A stretch of DNA of 64,000 nucleotides from Nitrobacter sp035546855 (GTDB lineage: Bacteria > Pseudomonadota > Alphaproteobacteria > Rhizobiales > Xanthobacteraceae). The notes under the pieces were generated by a model. The model was not told where the DNA came from. It made no database searches and saw nothing but the letters and a program-made list of their open reading frames with translations. A program made the translations under genes and the position numbers. Each line of letters begins with the position of its first letter. The stretch's first letter is position 1. Of this stretch, positions 51,991 through 61,700 are shown one piece after another. Where the stretch lies: contig DASZVY010000089.1 of the NCBI GenBank assembly GCA_035546855.1, forward strand, positions 55,808 to 119,807, given 5' to 3'.

Positions 51991-52731
51991 ATGATCTATG
52001 AAAGCGACAAGCTTCTTTCTGATTCGGATCACCTCTTGAGCGTGCTGGCCATCAACGACGTTCCGCTGCGGCAGGCCATGCGGGTCGCTGGAACCGAATT
52101 CTGCGTCGATCTCTCCGGTGCGCTGTTCTGGGAACAGGAGCGGCTGCTCGTCGTGTCCGACCTGCATCTGGAGAAGGGCTCGAGTTTTGCCACCCGCGGC
52201 GTGCTGCTGCCGCCCTACGATACGGTGGCGACGCTCGGCCGGCTCGCGGCCGTCCTTGCGCGCTACGATCCGCGCACGGTGATTGCGCTCGGCGACAGTT
52301 TTCATGATCGCGACGCGCACGAGCGGCTGTCCGCGCCGGACCGCGACGCGCTATCAGCACTGCAGGCGCGGCGCGACTGGATCTGGATTTCAGGCAATCA
52401 TGATCCGGCGCTGCCGTCCGATCTCGGCGGCGCGGTCGCAACCGAGGTGGCGCTGGGCGGGATCGTGTTCCGCCATGAGCCGACTGGCCGTGCGGGCGAG
52501 ATCGCCGGTCATCTGCATCCCAAGGCGCGGGTGTCCACGCGTGGCCGTTCCATGGAGCGGCGTTGTTTTGCGAGCGACGGCGAGCGCGCGGTGATGCCGG
52601 CGTTCGGCGCCTATGCGGGAGGCCTCAGCATTCGCGACCGGGCTTTCGCCAAAATTTTCGCGGCTGACTTCATCGCCCATGTGCTCGGCGATAGCCGGAT
52701 GCACGCCATCGCAGCGTCGCGCTGCTACTGA
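51991..52731 (+). CDS. pdeM: Ligase-associated endonuclease PdeM
   Basis: 246-residue calcineurin-like metallophosphoesterase of the PdeM type. Metal motifs: VVSDLHLEKGSSFA (DxH), LGDSFHDRD (GDxxHD), SGNHDPALP (GNH) and AGHLHPKA (GHxH). ATG at 51991 is preferred (GGAGTGGCAATCGC before it); the homologous core may begin only at MRVAGTEFC. It follows the Lhr-type helicase on the same strand, completing the four-component set with the ligase and exonuclease at 40716-43570. Confidence 0.92.
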   Translation: MIYESDKLLSDSDHLLSVLAINDVPLRQAMRVAGTEFCVDLSGALFWEQERLLVVSDLHLEKGSSFATRGVLLPPYDTVATLGRLAAVLARYDPRTVIALGDSFHDRDAHERLSAPDRDALSALQARRDWIWISGNHDPALPSDLGGAVATEVALGGIVFRHEPTGRAGEIAGHLHPKARVSTRGRSMERRCFASDGERAVMPAFGAYAGGLSIRDRAFAKIFAADFIAHVLGDSRMHAIAASRCY

Positions 52732-52735
52732 TCGA

Positions 52736-53599
52736 TCAGGCTGCTTTCGACTGCACCGTATTGCAGAAGCTGGCCAGCACTTCGGCGACGCGCAGCGTCG
52801 TGGGGCTCGCCTCAGGTGAGGCCACCAGCGCTACCTCGGTGCGGTCGATCGGCGCGAAGCCGTCCTTTGCGGTCAGCACGCGGTGCTCCGGCAGTATCGC
52901 CATCTCTGACAAAATGCTGAGGCCGAGACCCGCCGCCACCGCGGCCTGAATGCCGGCAAGGCTCGAACTCGTATAGGCCATGTGCCAGTTGCGGCCGGCG
53001 CTTTCGATGGCGTGGATCGCCCCGGCCCGGTAGAGGCAACCCGGCGGAAAGCCTATCAGCGGCACCGATTGTCCCTCGAGGTTGACGGGATGGGCTTTGC
53101 TGGTGACCCAGTGCACCCGCTCGGGCCACACGCTGATGCCGCCCTTTTCGCCTGCGGCGCGCTTGAACAGCGCGAGGTCGAGTTCTCCCCGCTCGAGGTC
53201 GCGGCGCAGGCTGGCGCTCTGGTCGGTGCGCACATCGAGCCGCAGGCCGGGTCGCGAGCGCATGAAATGTCCCAGCAGTTCGGTCAGTCGATAGGCGGCG
53301 AAATCCTCGTTGAGGCCGAGCCGGACAACGCCCTCGGGCTTGGGCCGCGCCAGCACGTCGCGGGTTTCTTCCGCCAGCGCCAGCAGCCGCCGCGCATAGG
53401 CGAGCAGCCGCTCGCCGTCCTCGGTGGGCACGACCTTCTTGCCGATGCGGTTGAGCAGCGGGCGCCCGAAGTCCTCCTCGAGCCGCTTGATCTGCTGGCT
53501 CACCGTGGATTGCGTGCGGTGAACGCGCTCGCCGGCACGGGTGAAGCCGCCGGCATCGATGACGGAGACGAAGCTGCGCAGCAGGTCGAGATCGAGCAT
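52736..53599 (-). CDS. LysR family transcriptional regulator
   Basis: 287-residue LysR-type regulator: N-terminal winged helix-turn-helix (LLRSFVSVIDAGGFTRAGERV, TQSTVSQQIKRLEEDFGRPL) and a substrate-binding domain. Divergent from the EamA-type transporter gene with 96 bases between starts, so it probably controls that transporter and the MBL gene. Inducer unknown. Confidence 0.93.
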   Translation of the reverse strand: MLDLDLLRSFVSVIDAGGFTRAGERVHRTQSTVSQQIKRLEEDFGRPLLNRIGKKVVPTEDGERLLAYARRLLALAEETRDVLARPKPEGVVRLGLNEDFAAYRLTELLGHFMRSRPGLRLDVRTDQSASLRRDLERGELDLALFKRAAGEKGGISVWPERVHWVTSKAHPVNLEGQSVPLIGFPPGCLYRAGAIHAIESAGRNWHMAYTSSSLAGIQAAVAAGLGLSILSEMAILPEHRVLTAKDGFAPIDRTEVALVASPEASPTTLRVAEVLASFCNTVQSKAA

Positions 53600-53695
53600 G
53601 GCGCTTACCATTCAAAAATCCACTGACCAAGATTTTATCATTTAATTTCCAAATGAAAAGGTGGTCGCCTAGATCATGGGCAAAGGAGAATGTTC

Positions 53696-54631
53696 ATGTC
53701 CGTCGTCTCGTCACCTGCCGTTTCATCGGTTGTCGCATCCCGGCCGTCGGTCAACACCCTGCCGCTCGCCATCGGCGTGTTCTGCCTGCTGTGGAGTTTC
53801 GCTTTCGTCGCCGGCAAGACCGGCGTGACCTATTGCCCGCCGCTGATCCTGCTCGCGGGCCGCTTCCTGCTGGCAGGACTTCTGATTCTCGGCATCTCCG
53901 CCCTGCGGCGCGATCAATGGTCGCTGTCGTGGCGGGATGTTGCGATCTTCGCCGTGCTGGGCGTCGCCAACAACGCGCTCTATCTCGGTCTCGGCTACAC
54001 CGGCCTGCGGACCGTGTCGGCCGGTCTCGGCGGACTGATCGTCAGCGCCAACCCGATCTTCACCGCCATGCTTGCCGCCGTGTTTCTGGGCGAGACGCTG
54101 ACCTGGCGCAAGGTCGCTGGTCTTCTGTTGGGCATCATCGGCGTCGCGTTGATCGTCTGGCATCGCATCGCGGTCGGAACCGACAGCCTGCACGGCATCC
54201 TGTTCACGCTGGCGTCGCTGGCCTCGATCGTCGCCGGCACCATCCTGTTCAAGCTGCTCGCGCCGAAGGGCGACCTCTGGCTTGGCAACGGCGTTCAAAA
54301 TCTCGCGGGAGGACTGGCGGTGACGCCGTTTGCGCTCGCGTTCTCCTCGGTACATGACATCGTGCCGAACGCGCAGTTGCTCGGCGCCTTCGCCTTCCTC
54401 GTGCTCGGCGGCTCGATCCTTGCCTACCTGCTCTGGTTTCACCTGCTGAAGACCTGCGGCGCGACGGTCGCGAGCGCGTATCACTTCCTGATGCCGCCGC
54501 TCGGCATGCTGTTCGCCTGGATGGTGCTCGGCGAACACGTTGCGCTCCGCGATCTGCTCGGCATCGTTCCGGTCGCGCTCGGCATCTGGCTCGTCACACG
54601 GCCGGCCCGTCACTCGTCATCGTCACGATAG
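53696..54631 (+). CDS. DMT superfamily transporter (EamA domain)
   Basis: 311-residue transporter of two EamA repeats, ten helices (LLWSFAFVAGKTGVTYCPPL opening repeat 1; GGSILAYLLWFHLLKTCGATVAS in repeat 2). ATG at 53696 is preferred over ATG 53690 because AAGGAG lies seven bases before it. Regulated, by position, by the divergent LysR gene. Likely a metabolite exporter; substrate unknown. Confidence 0.9.
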   Translation: MSVVSSPAVSSVVASRPSVNTLPLAIGVFCLLWSFAFVAGKTGVTYCPPLILLAGRFLLAGLLILGISALRRDQWSLSWRDVAIFAVLGVANNALYLGLGYTGLRTVSAGLGGLIVSANPIFTAMLAAVFLGETLTWRKVAGLLLGIIGVALIVWHRIAVGTDSLHGILFTLASLASIVAGTILFKLLAPKGDLWLGNGVQNLAGGLAVTPFALAFSSVHDIVPNAQLLGAFAFLVLGGSILAYLLWFHLLKTCGATVASAYHFLMPPLGMLFAWMVLGEHVALRDLLGIVPVALGIWLVTRPARHSSSSR

Positions 54632-54640
54632 GAGATGTCC

Positions 54641-55426
54641 ATGACCTCATTGCGGATCACCCTGATCGGCGGCCCGACCGCCCTGATCGAAATCGGCGGT
54701 TTCCGCCTGCTGACCGATCCGACCTTCGACGCGCCCGGCGAATACAGGCTGCCGCATGTGACGCTGGAAAAACTGTCGTCGCCGGCGATCGGCGCGGATC
54801 GTATCGGCCCGGTCGACGCGGTGCTGCTCAGCCACGACCAGCACTCGGACAACCTCGACAATTCCGGCCGGGAGTTGTTGAAAACAGCCGGCCGCGTGCT
54901 GACGACCGTGGCCGGCGCAAAGCGCCTCGGCGGCAATGCGGAGGGTCTCGCGTCGTGGGACAGCAGGACGCTAACGAAGCCGGACGGCGGCTCGCTGACG
55001 ATCACGGCGACGCCCGCACGGCATGGCCCGGCGGGGATCGAGCCGCTGGCGGGTGATGTCGTCGGCTTCGTCATCTCGGTGAACGATTCGGCTTTCCGTC
55101 CGATCTATGTCACCGGCGATACCGTCTGGTACGACGGCGTGGCCGAGGTCGCGCGGCGCTTCAAGGCTGGCGTGGTGGTGCCGTTCGCAGGCGCAGCGCA
55201 GACCCGTGGACCGTTCCACCTCACAATGGACGTCAACGACGTCATCGAGACCGCCCGCGCCTTTCCGGACGCGGTGATCGTGCCGGTGCATCACGACGGC
55301 TGGAAGCACTTCCGGCAGAACGGGAACGATCTGAAGGTCTCGTTCGACACATTGGGCTTCGGCGGCCGGCTGAAATTGCTCGAACCGGGCGTCACGACAG
55401 CGATCGAGAGCCCCGCAGGACATTGA
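54641..55426 (+). CDS. MBL-fold metallo-hydrolase (UlaG/COG2220-like)
   Basis: 261-residue metallo-beta-lactamase-fold protein. ITLIGGPTALIEIGGFRLLTDPTFD is the N-terminal pattern of the L-ascorbate-6-phosphate lactonase-like group; SHDQHSDNLD (HxxHxD variant SHDQHSD), YVTGDTVWYDG and PVHHDGWKHF supply metal residues. ATG 54641 follows AGGAGATGTCC. Starts nine bases after the transporter stop, so probably cotranscribed. Confidence 0.87.
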   Translation: MTSLRITLIGGPTALIEIGGFRLLTDPTFDAPGEYRLPHVTLEKLSSPAIGADRIGPVDAVLLSHDQHSDNLDNSGRELLKTAGRVLTTVAGAKRLGGNAEGLASWDSRTLTKPDGGSLTITATPARHGPAGIEPLAGDVVGFVISVNDSAFRPIYVTGDTVWYDGVAEVARRFKAGVVVPFAGAAQTRGPFHLTMDVNDVIETARAFPDAVIVPVHHDGWKHFRQNGNDLKVSFDTLGFGGRLKLLEPGVTTAIESPAGH

Positions 55427-55529
55427 CCGGCCCGCAAAATTCCGCCCTTGCTGCGCTGCGCCGACGATATCGTGCCGGTTCCGGAACTGGAACCATCATA
55501 TTGCGTTGTCAGGCACGGCGGGGGCAGAT

Positions 55530-56873
55530 ATGGCGCATTCAAGAGCGACGGTGCACGGATCGCGCAAAAGGACGGGTCTGCATGAGCCGCCGCCGAAGGG
55601 TGCATCCTCAAAGCGATTTCGGCTGCGGGACGTCTTCAAGACGCTCGGTCCCGGCCTGATCACGGGTGCGGCCGACGACGATCCGTCGGGTATCGGGACC
55701 TACAGCCAGACCGGCGCGCAACTGGGTTACGGTCTGAGCTGGACCATGGTCCTGGCATTTCCGCTGATGGCGGCCATCCAGGAGATTTCCGCCCGCGTCG
55801 GCCGCATCACCGGACATGGCATCGCCGGCAACGTCTGCCGTCATTATCCGGCGAGCTTGCTGAACGGCATCGTTGCGCTGCTGTTCATCGCCAACACGAT
55901 CAACATCGCGGCCGACCTCGGCGCGATGGCCGACGCGTTCAAGCTGCTGTTCGGCGGCCCGGCCTTCGCCTACGTTCTGCTGTTCGGCATCACCTCGGTG
56001 ATAGCCCAGATCTTCCTCGATTACGGCCGCTATGTCGCGGTGCTGAAGTGGCTGACGCTGAGCCTGTTCGCCTATGTTGCGGCGCTTGCGGTCGTCCATG
56101 TGGAATGGGGCGAGGCCCTCACCGGGTTGCTGATCCCGCGCGTGCAGTTCAATGCGACGGCTCTCACCACCATCGTTGCGATTCTCGGCACGACGATTTC
56201 GCCTTACCTGTTCTTCTGGCAGGCCTCGCAGGAGGTCGAGGACCAGCGCGTCGATGCCGCGAAGCAGCCCTTGATCGACAAGCATTATGGGGCGCAGGGG
56301 GAATTCAACCGCATCCGCGCCGATACCATCATCGGCATGGCGTTCTCGGACTTGATCGCCGTCGCGATCATTCTCACGGCCGCCGCCACGCTCCACGCCG
56401 CCGGCAAGACCGATATCGAGACCTCGGCGCAGGCCGCCGAAGCCCTGCGGCCGATCGCAGGCCAGTTCGCGGAGGTGATCTTCGCGCTCGGTATCATCGG
56501 CACCGGCCTGCTGGCGATCCCCGTGCTTGCGGGCTCGGCCGCCTATGCCGTCGGCGAAGGACGTCGCTGGACTGTCGGGCTCGGGCGCAAGCCGAAGGAG
56601 GCGGGGGCGTTCTATGCCGTGCTGGCGCTGTCGGCGGCGATCGGAATCATCCTCAACTTCACGCCCATCGATCCCATTCAGGCATTGTATTGGAGCGCGG
56701 TCATCAATGGTGTCATTGCCGTGCCCGTGATGGTGCTGCTGATGATGATGGTCCGCCGTCACGACGTGATGGGCAAATTCGTGGTCACAGGCGCGCTGCT
56801 CTGGCTCGGATGGCTGGCGACCGCTGTGATGGCCGCCTGTGTCGTGGGGATGACGATCGCCTTCGTGCTGTGA
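55530..56873 (+). CDS. NRAMP-like divalent metal transporter, atypical
   Basis: 447-residue transporter with 11-12 helices and the NRAMP fold pattern. Helix 1 is GAADDDPSGIGTYSQTGAQ where classical family members have DPGN, and helix 6 is TTISPYLFFWQAS where they have an MPHN-type motif with the transition-metal methionine. Both metal-site changes suggest it does not behave as a classical Mn/Fe carrier and may move another cation such as Mg. ATG at 55530 follows GGGGGCAGAT. Lone gene. Confidence 0.85.
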   Translation: MAHSRATVHGSRKRTGLHEPPPKGASSKRFRLRDVFKTLGPGLITGAADDDPSGIGTYSQTGAQLGYGLSWTMVLAFPLMAAIQEISARVGRITGHGIAGNVCRHYPASLLNGIVALLFIANTINIAADLGAMADAFKLLFGGPAFAYVLLFGITSVIAQIFLDYGRYVAVLKWLTLSLFAYVAALAVVHVEWGEALTGLLIPRVQFNATALTTIVAILGTTISPYLFFWQASQEVEDQRVDAAKQPLIDKHYGAQGEFNRIRADTIIGMAFSDLIAVAIILTAAATLHAAGKTDIETSAQAAEALRPIAGQFAEVIFALGIIGTGLLAIPVLAGSAAYAVGEGRRWTVGLGRKPKEAGAFYAVLALSAAIGIILNFTPIDPIQALYWSAVINGVIAVPVMVLLMMMVRRHDVMGKFVVTGALLWLGWLATAVMAACVVGMTIAFVL

Positions 56874-56876
56874 CGA

Positions 56877-57662
56877 TCAGTCCTTGCGAAAGACGATCGA
56901 CGCCATCCATCCCGTCATCAGCGCCATCAACACCGTCGCAAGGCCGTAGATGAAGCCTTGCTGTTTGGCCATCGTCGCGACGAACTGCTCGAACCCGACC
57001 TTGGCGATTTCAAAGGCCGTTCCGGTTCGCGTCACCAGCGCGCCATTGGCGAGGAGCTGGATATCGACGGTGTAGGTGCCGATCGGCACTTCCGCGGGCA
57101 GCGGAATGCCGGTCCGAAACAACGTCGGCGTCAGGAACGTAACCGCGGAGGTGTTTTCGCGATACAGGCCATGTTCGGAGCGCAGCCGGACGAAGGCGCT
57201 GCGGAAGGGATCGCTGGCCACCACGTCGGCGTAATCGGAGCCGACGCGCTGGGTCAGCAGCACGTTGGTGAGGCCAAGCTGCTGGCGGCGCCGGACATCG
57301 GGAGGTGCGATGGCGTTCAGCGGACGGTTGGCAAAGATCGCGAGATAGGCCGGAACCTTCAGGAAGTCGCGCGAATCGGTGTTGACCCAGATTCCGAACC
57401 GCCGTTCCTTCCGTCGCGTCACCATATCGACGCGCGGTCCGCTGACGGTGACGACGAGGTCGTAGTTCGGGCGGGGACCGTCGCCATCCCGCTCGACCGA
57501 TCCGAACAGCACCAGCTCTTCCCCGGAATAGCTCGACGTCACGGTGACGCGATGGTTCGAGACCGAAGCAATCAGCCGTTCGGCGAGCGCCTTATCTGCC
57601 GCGGCCAGCAGGCCCGACGCCAGCGCAAGACCGAGTGCGAAGCGACAAGCGCGCGTTTTCAT
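56877..57662 (-). CDS. TIGR02186 family membrane protein
   Basis: 261-residue protein with a signal peptide, a periplasmic domain and one C-terminal helix (GLATVLMALMTGWMASIVF). The conserved pattern LIASVSNHRVTVTSSYSGEE and GIWVN.DSRDFLKVPAYLA is that of TIGR02186, a family found next to TauE/SafE-type exporters. Starts within the TauE stop (ATGA). Function unknown; partner of the exporter by inference. Confidence 0.88.
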   Translation of the reverse strand: MKTRACRFALGLALASGLLAAADKALAERLIASVSNHRVTVTSSYSGEELVLFGSVERDGDGPRPNYDLVVTVSGPRVDMVTRRKERRFGIWVNTDSRDFLKVPAYLAIFANRPLNAIAPPDVRRRQQLGLTNVLLTQRVGSDYADVVASDPFRSAFVRLRSEHGLYRENTSAVTFLTPTLFRTGIPLPAEVPIGTYTVDIQLLANGALVTRTGTAFEIAKVGFEQFVATMAKQQGFIYGLATVLMALMTGWMASIVFRKD

Positions 57663-58585
57663 CGCGCACCTCCGGTTTCGCGGACGGTGTAGAGATCGTC
57701 AGGCCGGATCGCGAGCTCGATGGCGAACCGGATTCCGACCATCAGGATCAGCAGGCCCAGAAGCAGCCGCAGATGTTCGCCGCGGATGCGCTGTCCGGCA
57801 CGCGCGCCGAACTGGGCGCCAGTGACGCCGCCGACCATCAGGATGAGTGCGAGCACCACGTCGACCAGATGGTTGGTCAACGCATGCATGAGGGTGGCGA
57901 ACGCCATGGTGACCAGCGTCAGCACCATGGACGTTCCGATCACGGTCGAGGTCGGTACGCGCAACAGGTAGATCATCAGAGGGACCAGGATGAAGCCGCC
58001 GCCAATGCCCATGATGGCGCCGATGAAGCCGATCATCAGCCCCACCGCGATGACCGGCAGGGCCGAGAGATAGATCTTCGATCGCTTGAAGCGCACCTTC
58101 AGCGGCAGACCGTGAATCCACCCATGGCTGCCCGAGCGGCGCAGCGGAATGGGCTCGCCGCGCCGTGCCCGCAGCATGGCGTGCAGACCCTCCCAGAACA
58201 TCGCGCCGCCGACGCCCGACAGCAGCACGACATAGGACAGCGCGATCAGAAGATCGAGCTGGCCGAGCGAGCGTAACAGCGTGAAGGTCCAGACGCCGAG
58301 GGCCGTCCCCACGATGCCGCCGCTCAGCAGGACAAGCGCCAGCATCGGATCGATCGCGCGCTTGCGCCAGTACGACAACGCACCCGAGAAGGAGGAGGCG
58401 GCGATATGACTGGATACGGACGCGACCGCGACGGCGGGCGAAATCCCGATGAAGATCAGGAGCGGCGTCATCAGGAATCCGCCGCCGATTCCGAACATCC
58501 CCGACACGAAGCCGACCGCCGCGCCCATCGCCAGAATGAGGAAGACGTTGACTGGAATGTCGGCGATGGGAAGGAAGAGTTGCAC
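57659..58585 (-). CDS. Sulfite exporter TauE/SafE family protein
   Basis: 308-residue permease with eight to nine helices. The two halves each carry the family's glycine-rich motif: SGMFGIGGGFLMTPLLIFIG and GAIMGIGGGFILVPLMIYLL. GTG start at 58585 follows GGAAGAG-type sequence. Coupled to the TIGR02186 gene. Family members export sulfite, sulfoacetate or similar anions; substrate here unknown. Confidence 0.9.
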   Translation of the reverse strand: MQLFLPIADIPVNVFLILAMGAAVGFVSGMFGIGGGFLMTPLLIFIGISPAVAVASVSSHIAASSFSGALSYWRKRAIDPMLALVLLSGGIVGTALGVWTFTLLRSLGQLDLLIALSYVVLLSGVGGAMFWEGLHAMLRARRGEPIPLRRSGSHGWIHGLPLKVRFKRSKIYLSALPVIAVGLMIGFIGAIMGIGGGFILVPLMIYLLRVPTSTVIGTSMVLTLVTMAFATLMHALTNHLVDVVLALILMVGGVTGAQFGARAGQRIRGEHLRLLLGLLILMVGIRFAIELAIRPDDLYTVRETGGAR

Positions 58586-58680
58586 GCGCGTTCGTTTCGG
58601 GAAAGCCGTGGGACGTGCCGAAGCCCGCTCGCGGCATGGATGGGGTCAGCGGTGCGGACCGATGCCGCATCATCTGCATA

Positions 58681-58747
58681 ACCGAAATCGGTGCAGCGCG
58701 GGGACTAAAGAGTCCGGGACGACCGACTTTTTAGCCGGTCGTTTTCG
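58681..58747 (+). ncRNA. Candidate structured RNA or terminator cluster
   Basis: Three successive hairpins: ACCGAAATCGGT, GGACTAAAGAGTCC, and ACGACCG-loop-CGGTCGT followed by TTTTCGTTT. The last has the form of an intrinsic terminator for the plus strand, where no gene ends. It lies between tauE and podJ (both minus). Possibly a small RNA; no promoter was identified with confidence. Confidence 0.35.
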
Positions 58748-58772
58748 TTTCGCGAGGTGGTGGTCGTTGAGA

Positions 58773-61700
58773 TCAGCGAGAGGCGCGGCGGGATGTCGCG
58801 GGCTTCGCGGCTGCGGCCCGGGTCGTCGCCGATGCCGCAGGCGCCGCTGCGGCGTTGTCCCAGCCGCCCGCCGGTCCCGCCACATTGACGGCATCATCGG
58901 GCTGCCGCTCCGGCTTGAATGTCTGGACGGCGAGCTTCGCCGCGGCGAGCGATTGCGGATCGAGCCGTTTGGCGATGTCGTCGCGCTTGCGCCCGGCGTC
59001 CGCGTCGCCCTGCGCCGCCGCGAGGCTGAACCACTTGTAGGATTCGGCGAGGTTCTGTTGGACGCCGATGCCGCGCGCATAGAGGATGCCGAGGTTGAAC
59101 TGGCTGTCGGCGACGCCGCGGTCGGCGGCCTTGCGGAACCACTCGGCGGCGCTCTGGTAGTTCGGCCCCTTGCCGCCGCCGTCGGCATCAAGGACGGCGA
59201 TATTGTGCATGGCCTTGGCGTTGCCGCGTTCGGCGGCCTGAACGTAGTAGCGCCGCGCGATATCGACGTCCTTGGTGACGCCGAGGCCCTTTTCATAGAG
59301 CGTGCCAAGTCTGAACATGGCCGGAATGACGCCGGCCTGGGCCGCGCGATCATACCATTTCGCGGCCTCGCCATAGTTGATCGCGACGCCCTTGCCTTCG
59401 GCGTAACGCGCGCCGATCTCGTAGGCGGCTGCGGCATCCCCGCCGAGCGCGGCCTTCCGCAGCCGCGGACCGCCGATGGAATCCGGCAGGGTTTCGGCGG
59501 CGGGGATTTGGATTCGCGTCGATTTTTGTTCGGACGACAATGACGGGATCGAGCCCGTCACGTCCGTGTTCGCCGTGCTTGCTGTAGGCGCAGGAGGCGT
59601 ATCGGCGGGTGCCGGCCCGTTCATCGATTGGCGGTCGATGGGCGTGGGAGACGTCATGGACGGCAACGCGGGGGCCGGGGCCGCCGCCGGAGCCTCGGCC
59701 TTCGGCGCGTCGCCCGTGGTGGCTTTGGGAGCGACTGGCGTCGTCTTGCTTTGTGCGACGGTTGCCGAGCGGCCGCCGTCGAGGAACGACATCGTCACCT
59801 TGACGCCGCCAAGCACGATTGCGACCACGCTCGCGCCGACCAGCAGCGAGCGAATTCTGGATGTGATGTTCGACGAGGCGCCGGCGGCAGCCGTCCGCAG
59901 GGTCTCTGCGGTCGCCTTGGCGCGAGCCGGCTTCTCGGCGGCGGGAGTTGCCGCGGCCGCTGCCTGCGCGGCGCGCCGCGCCGCCGCGATGAAGCTCGAT
60001 GAACTCGCGGATTCGCGCTCGGCTCCCGAAATCTGCTGGATGGCGCTTTCAGACGCGGCGATGCGCTCCGACGGCGAGATGCCTGCTCCGGGCGCGCGGG
60101 TGCCGGGCTCGAGCGGGTGATCAGGCGGCAGGTCCGGATTGATGGCCGGTCGCGGCTGTGCGGCGCGGAGCGATGCCGGCGGCTCGCTGACGGGATCGCG
60201 CGCAACCAGGATGTCGCCGATCGAGCGGGGAGCGACGGGCGGCGCTGGCGCCGGCTGTGGCGCCGCCGCCAACTGCGACAGGACGGGATTGGGCAGTTCG
60301 GGCCGCGGCGGCGGCGGAGCGGCCGGCGCAGGCCCGCGCGACATGGCGGGGGTCGGCGCGGCCGGAGCGATGGGTGGCGCGCTGCGGGACGAGCGCAGAT
60401 CGCCTTCGATCATCGCGAGGCGGTCGACCACATGACCAAGCGTGTTGTGAACGACCTCGAGCGAATCCTGCGTGCGGCGGTCGGTTTCCGACTGGCTGTA
60501 GCGCATGTCGGACAGTTCGCGCTTGATGGCGTCGACCAGGCCCGGATCCATCGGTGCGGCCGGGCCGCGGTTGGCGGTCTCGGTCAGGGCGGCGAGGCCG
60601 GCATGCTGGCGCTCGAGCTGGCGCAGGATGTTCTGCAGGCCGTCCTCGATGCGGCTCGCGTGGCCGGAGCGATGATCCGCGGTCGCCTCGAGACGTTCGA
60701 TCAGCGCTGAAATCCGCTGTTCCAGATGCGTGAAGGCTGACGCGCTCTCCGGATTGACCGGCAGATGATCGAGCCGGTCCGACAGCGCGCGCAAAGCGCC
60801 CTCGAGTTGTTCGGGATTGGCCGCGGCGGCCGGGCGCTCGCGATTTTCAAGCGTTGTCGTCAGCGCCGCGATGCGTTGCTCGAGCGCGGCGAAGGTGCCG
60901 TCCTGGCCATCGAAACGGCCGAGCTGATCGACTTTCGCCGACAACGTGTGCAGCTCGTCGCTGAGCCGTGCCAGCGCATCGTTGGAGGCGACATTCGAAA
61001 CAATTCCGCGCAACGCGGCGATGGCGCCCTCGAGCTGCTCCATGCCACCGGATTCGCCGCTGGTACGAACGATGCTGTCGATCTTGGCGCCGAGATTGTG
61101 AATGGCCTCGTCGAACCCGGCCAGTTGTTCCGCAGGCTTCAGCGAACGGACGGCATTGTAGATGTCATTGAGCGCGCGCTCGATGCTGGCGAGCGCCTCA
61201 TGGTCGGTCCCGTGCTGACGGCTGTCGTCGATGCGCTGCGAGAGCGAACGGATTTCGCTTTCGATGGACTCGATGGCCTCGCGTGGCAGGGCCTCGGTGA
61301 TGGCGTGACGGATTTGGGCAAGTTCGTCGCGGAACGCGGCGATCGACCGTTCGATGCCGTCCGGCCGCTGCAGCGTTTCGATCTGGCTGGTGATCCTGGA
61401 CAACTGGCGCTCGAGACCGGAAAAATCCGGGCCCGGAGGCAGCGGCGTTGTCTGCGCCGGGGCGATCGGCGGTGCGCCGTAAGAGGGGATCGAGCGCGGC
61501 GGCCCATTGAGCTCGTTCTGCCGTGCGCTGATTTCCGCGATCGCGAATTCCAGCGAGGCGGGATTGAGCGGCGGCGCGGCGTCGTAGACGCGCGCGGCGG
61601 CGCGCTCGACCATGTCGGTCGGACGGTGCGGGGCCTGCGGGAACGGTTGCCGCGCGGGCTGCGGACTCGTGATCTGCGCCAGCCGGGCGTCAAGCCGCGA

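Noticed and set aside
49651..52320. Minus-strand frame of 889 codons opposite the helicase and pdeM genes
   Set aside because: It is a mirror of plus-strand coding in high-GC DNA; the translation is histidine/arginine/alanine-rich with no family motif, and the plus-strand genes carry every helicase and phosphoesterase motif.
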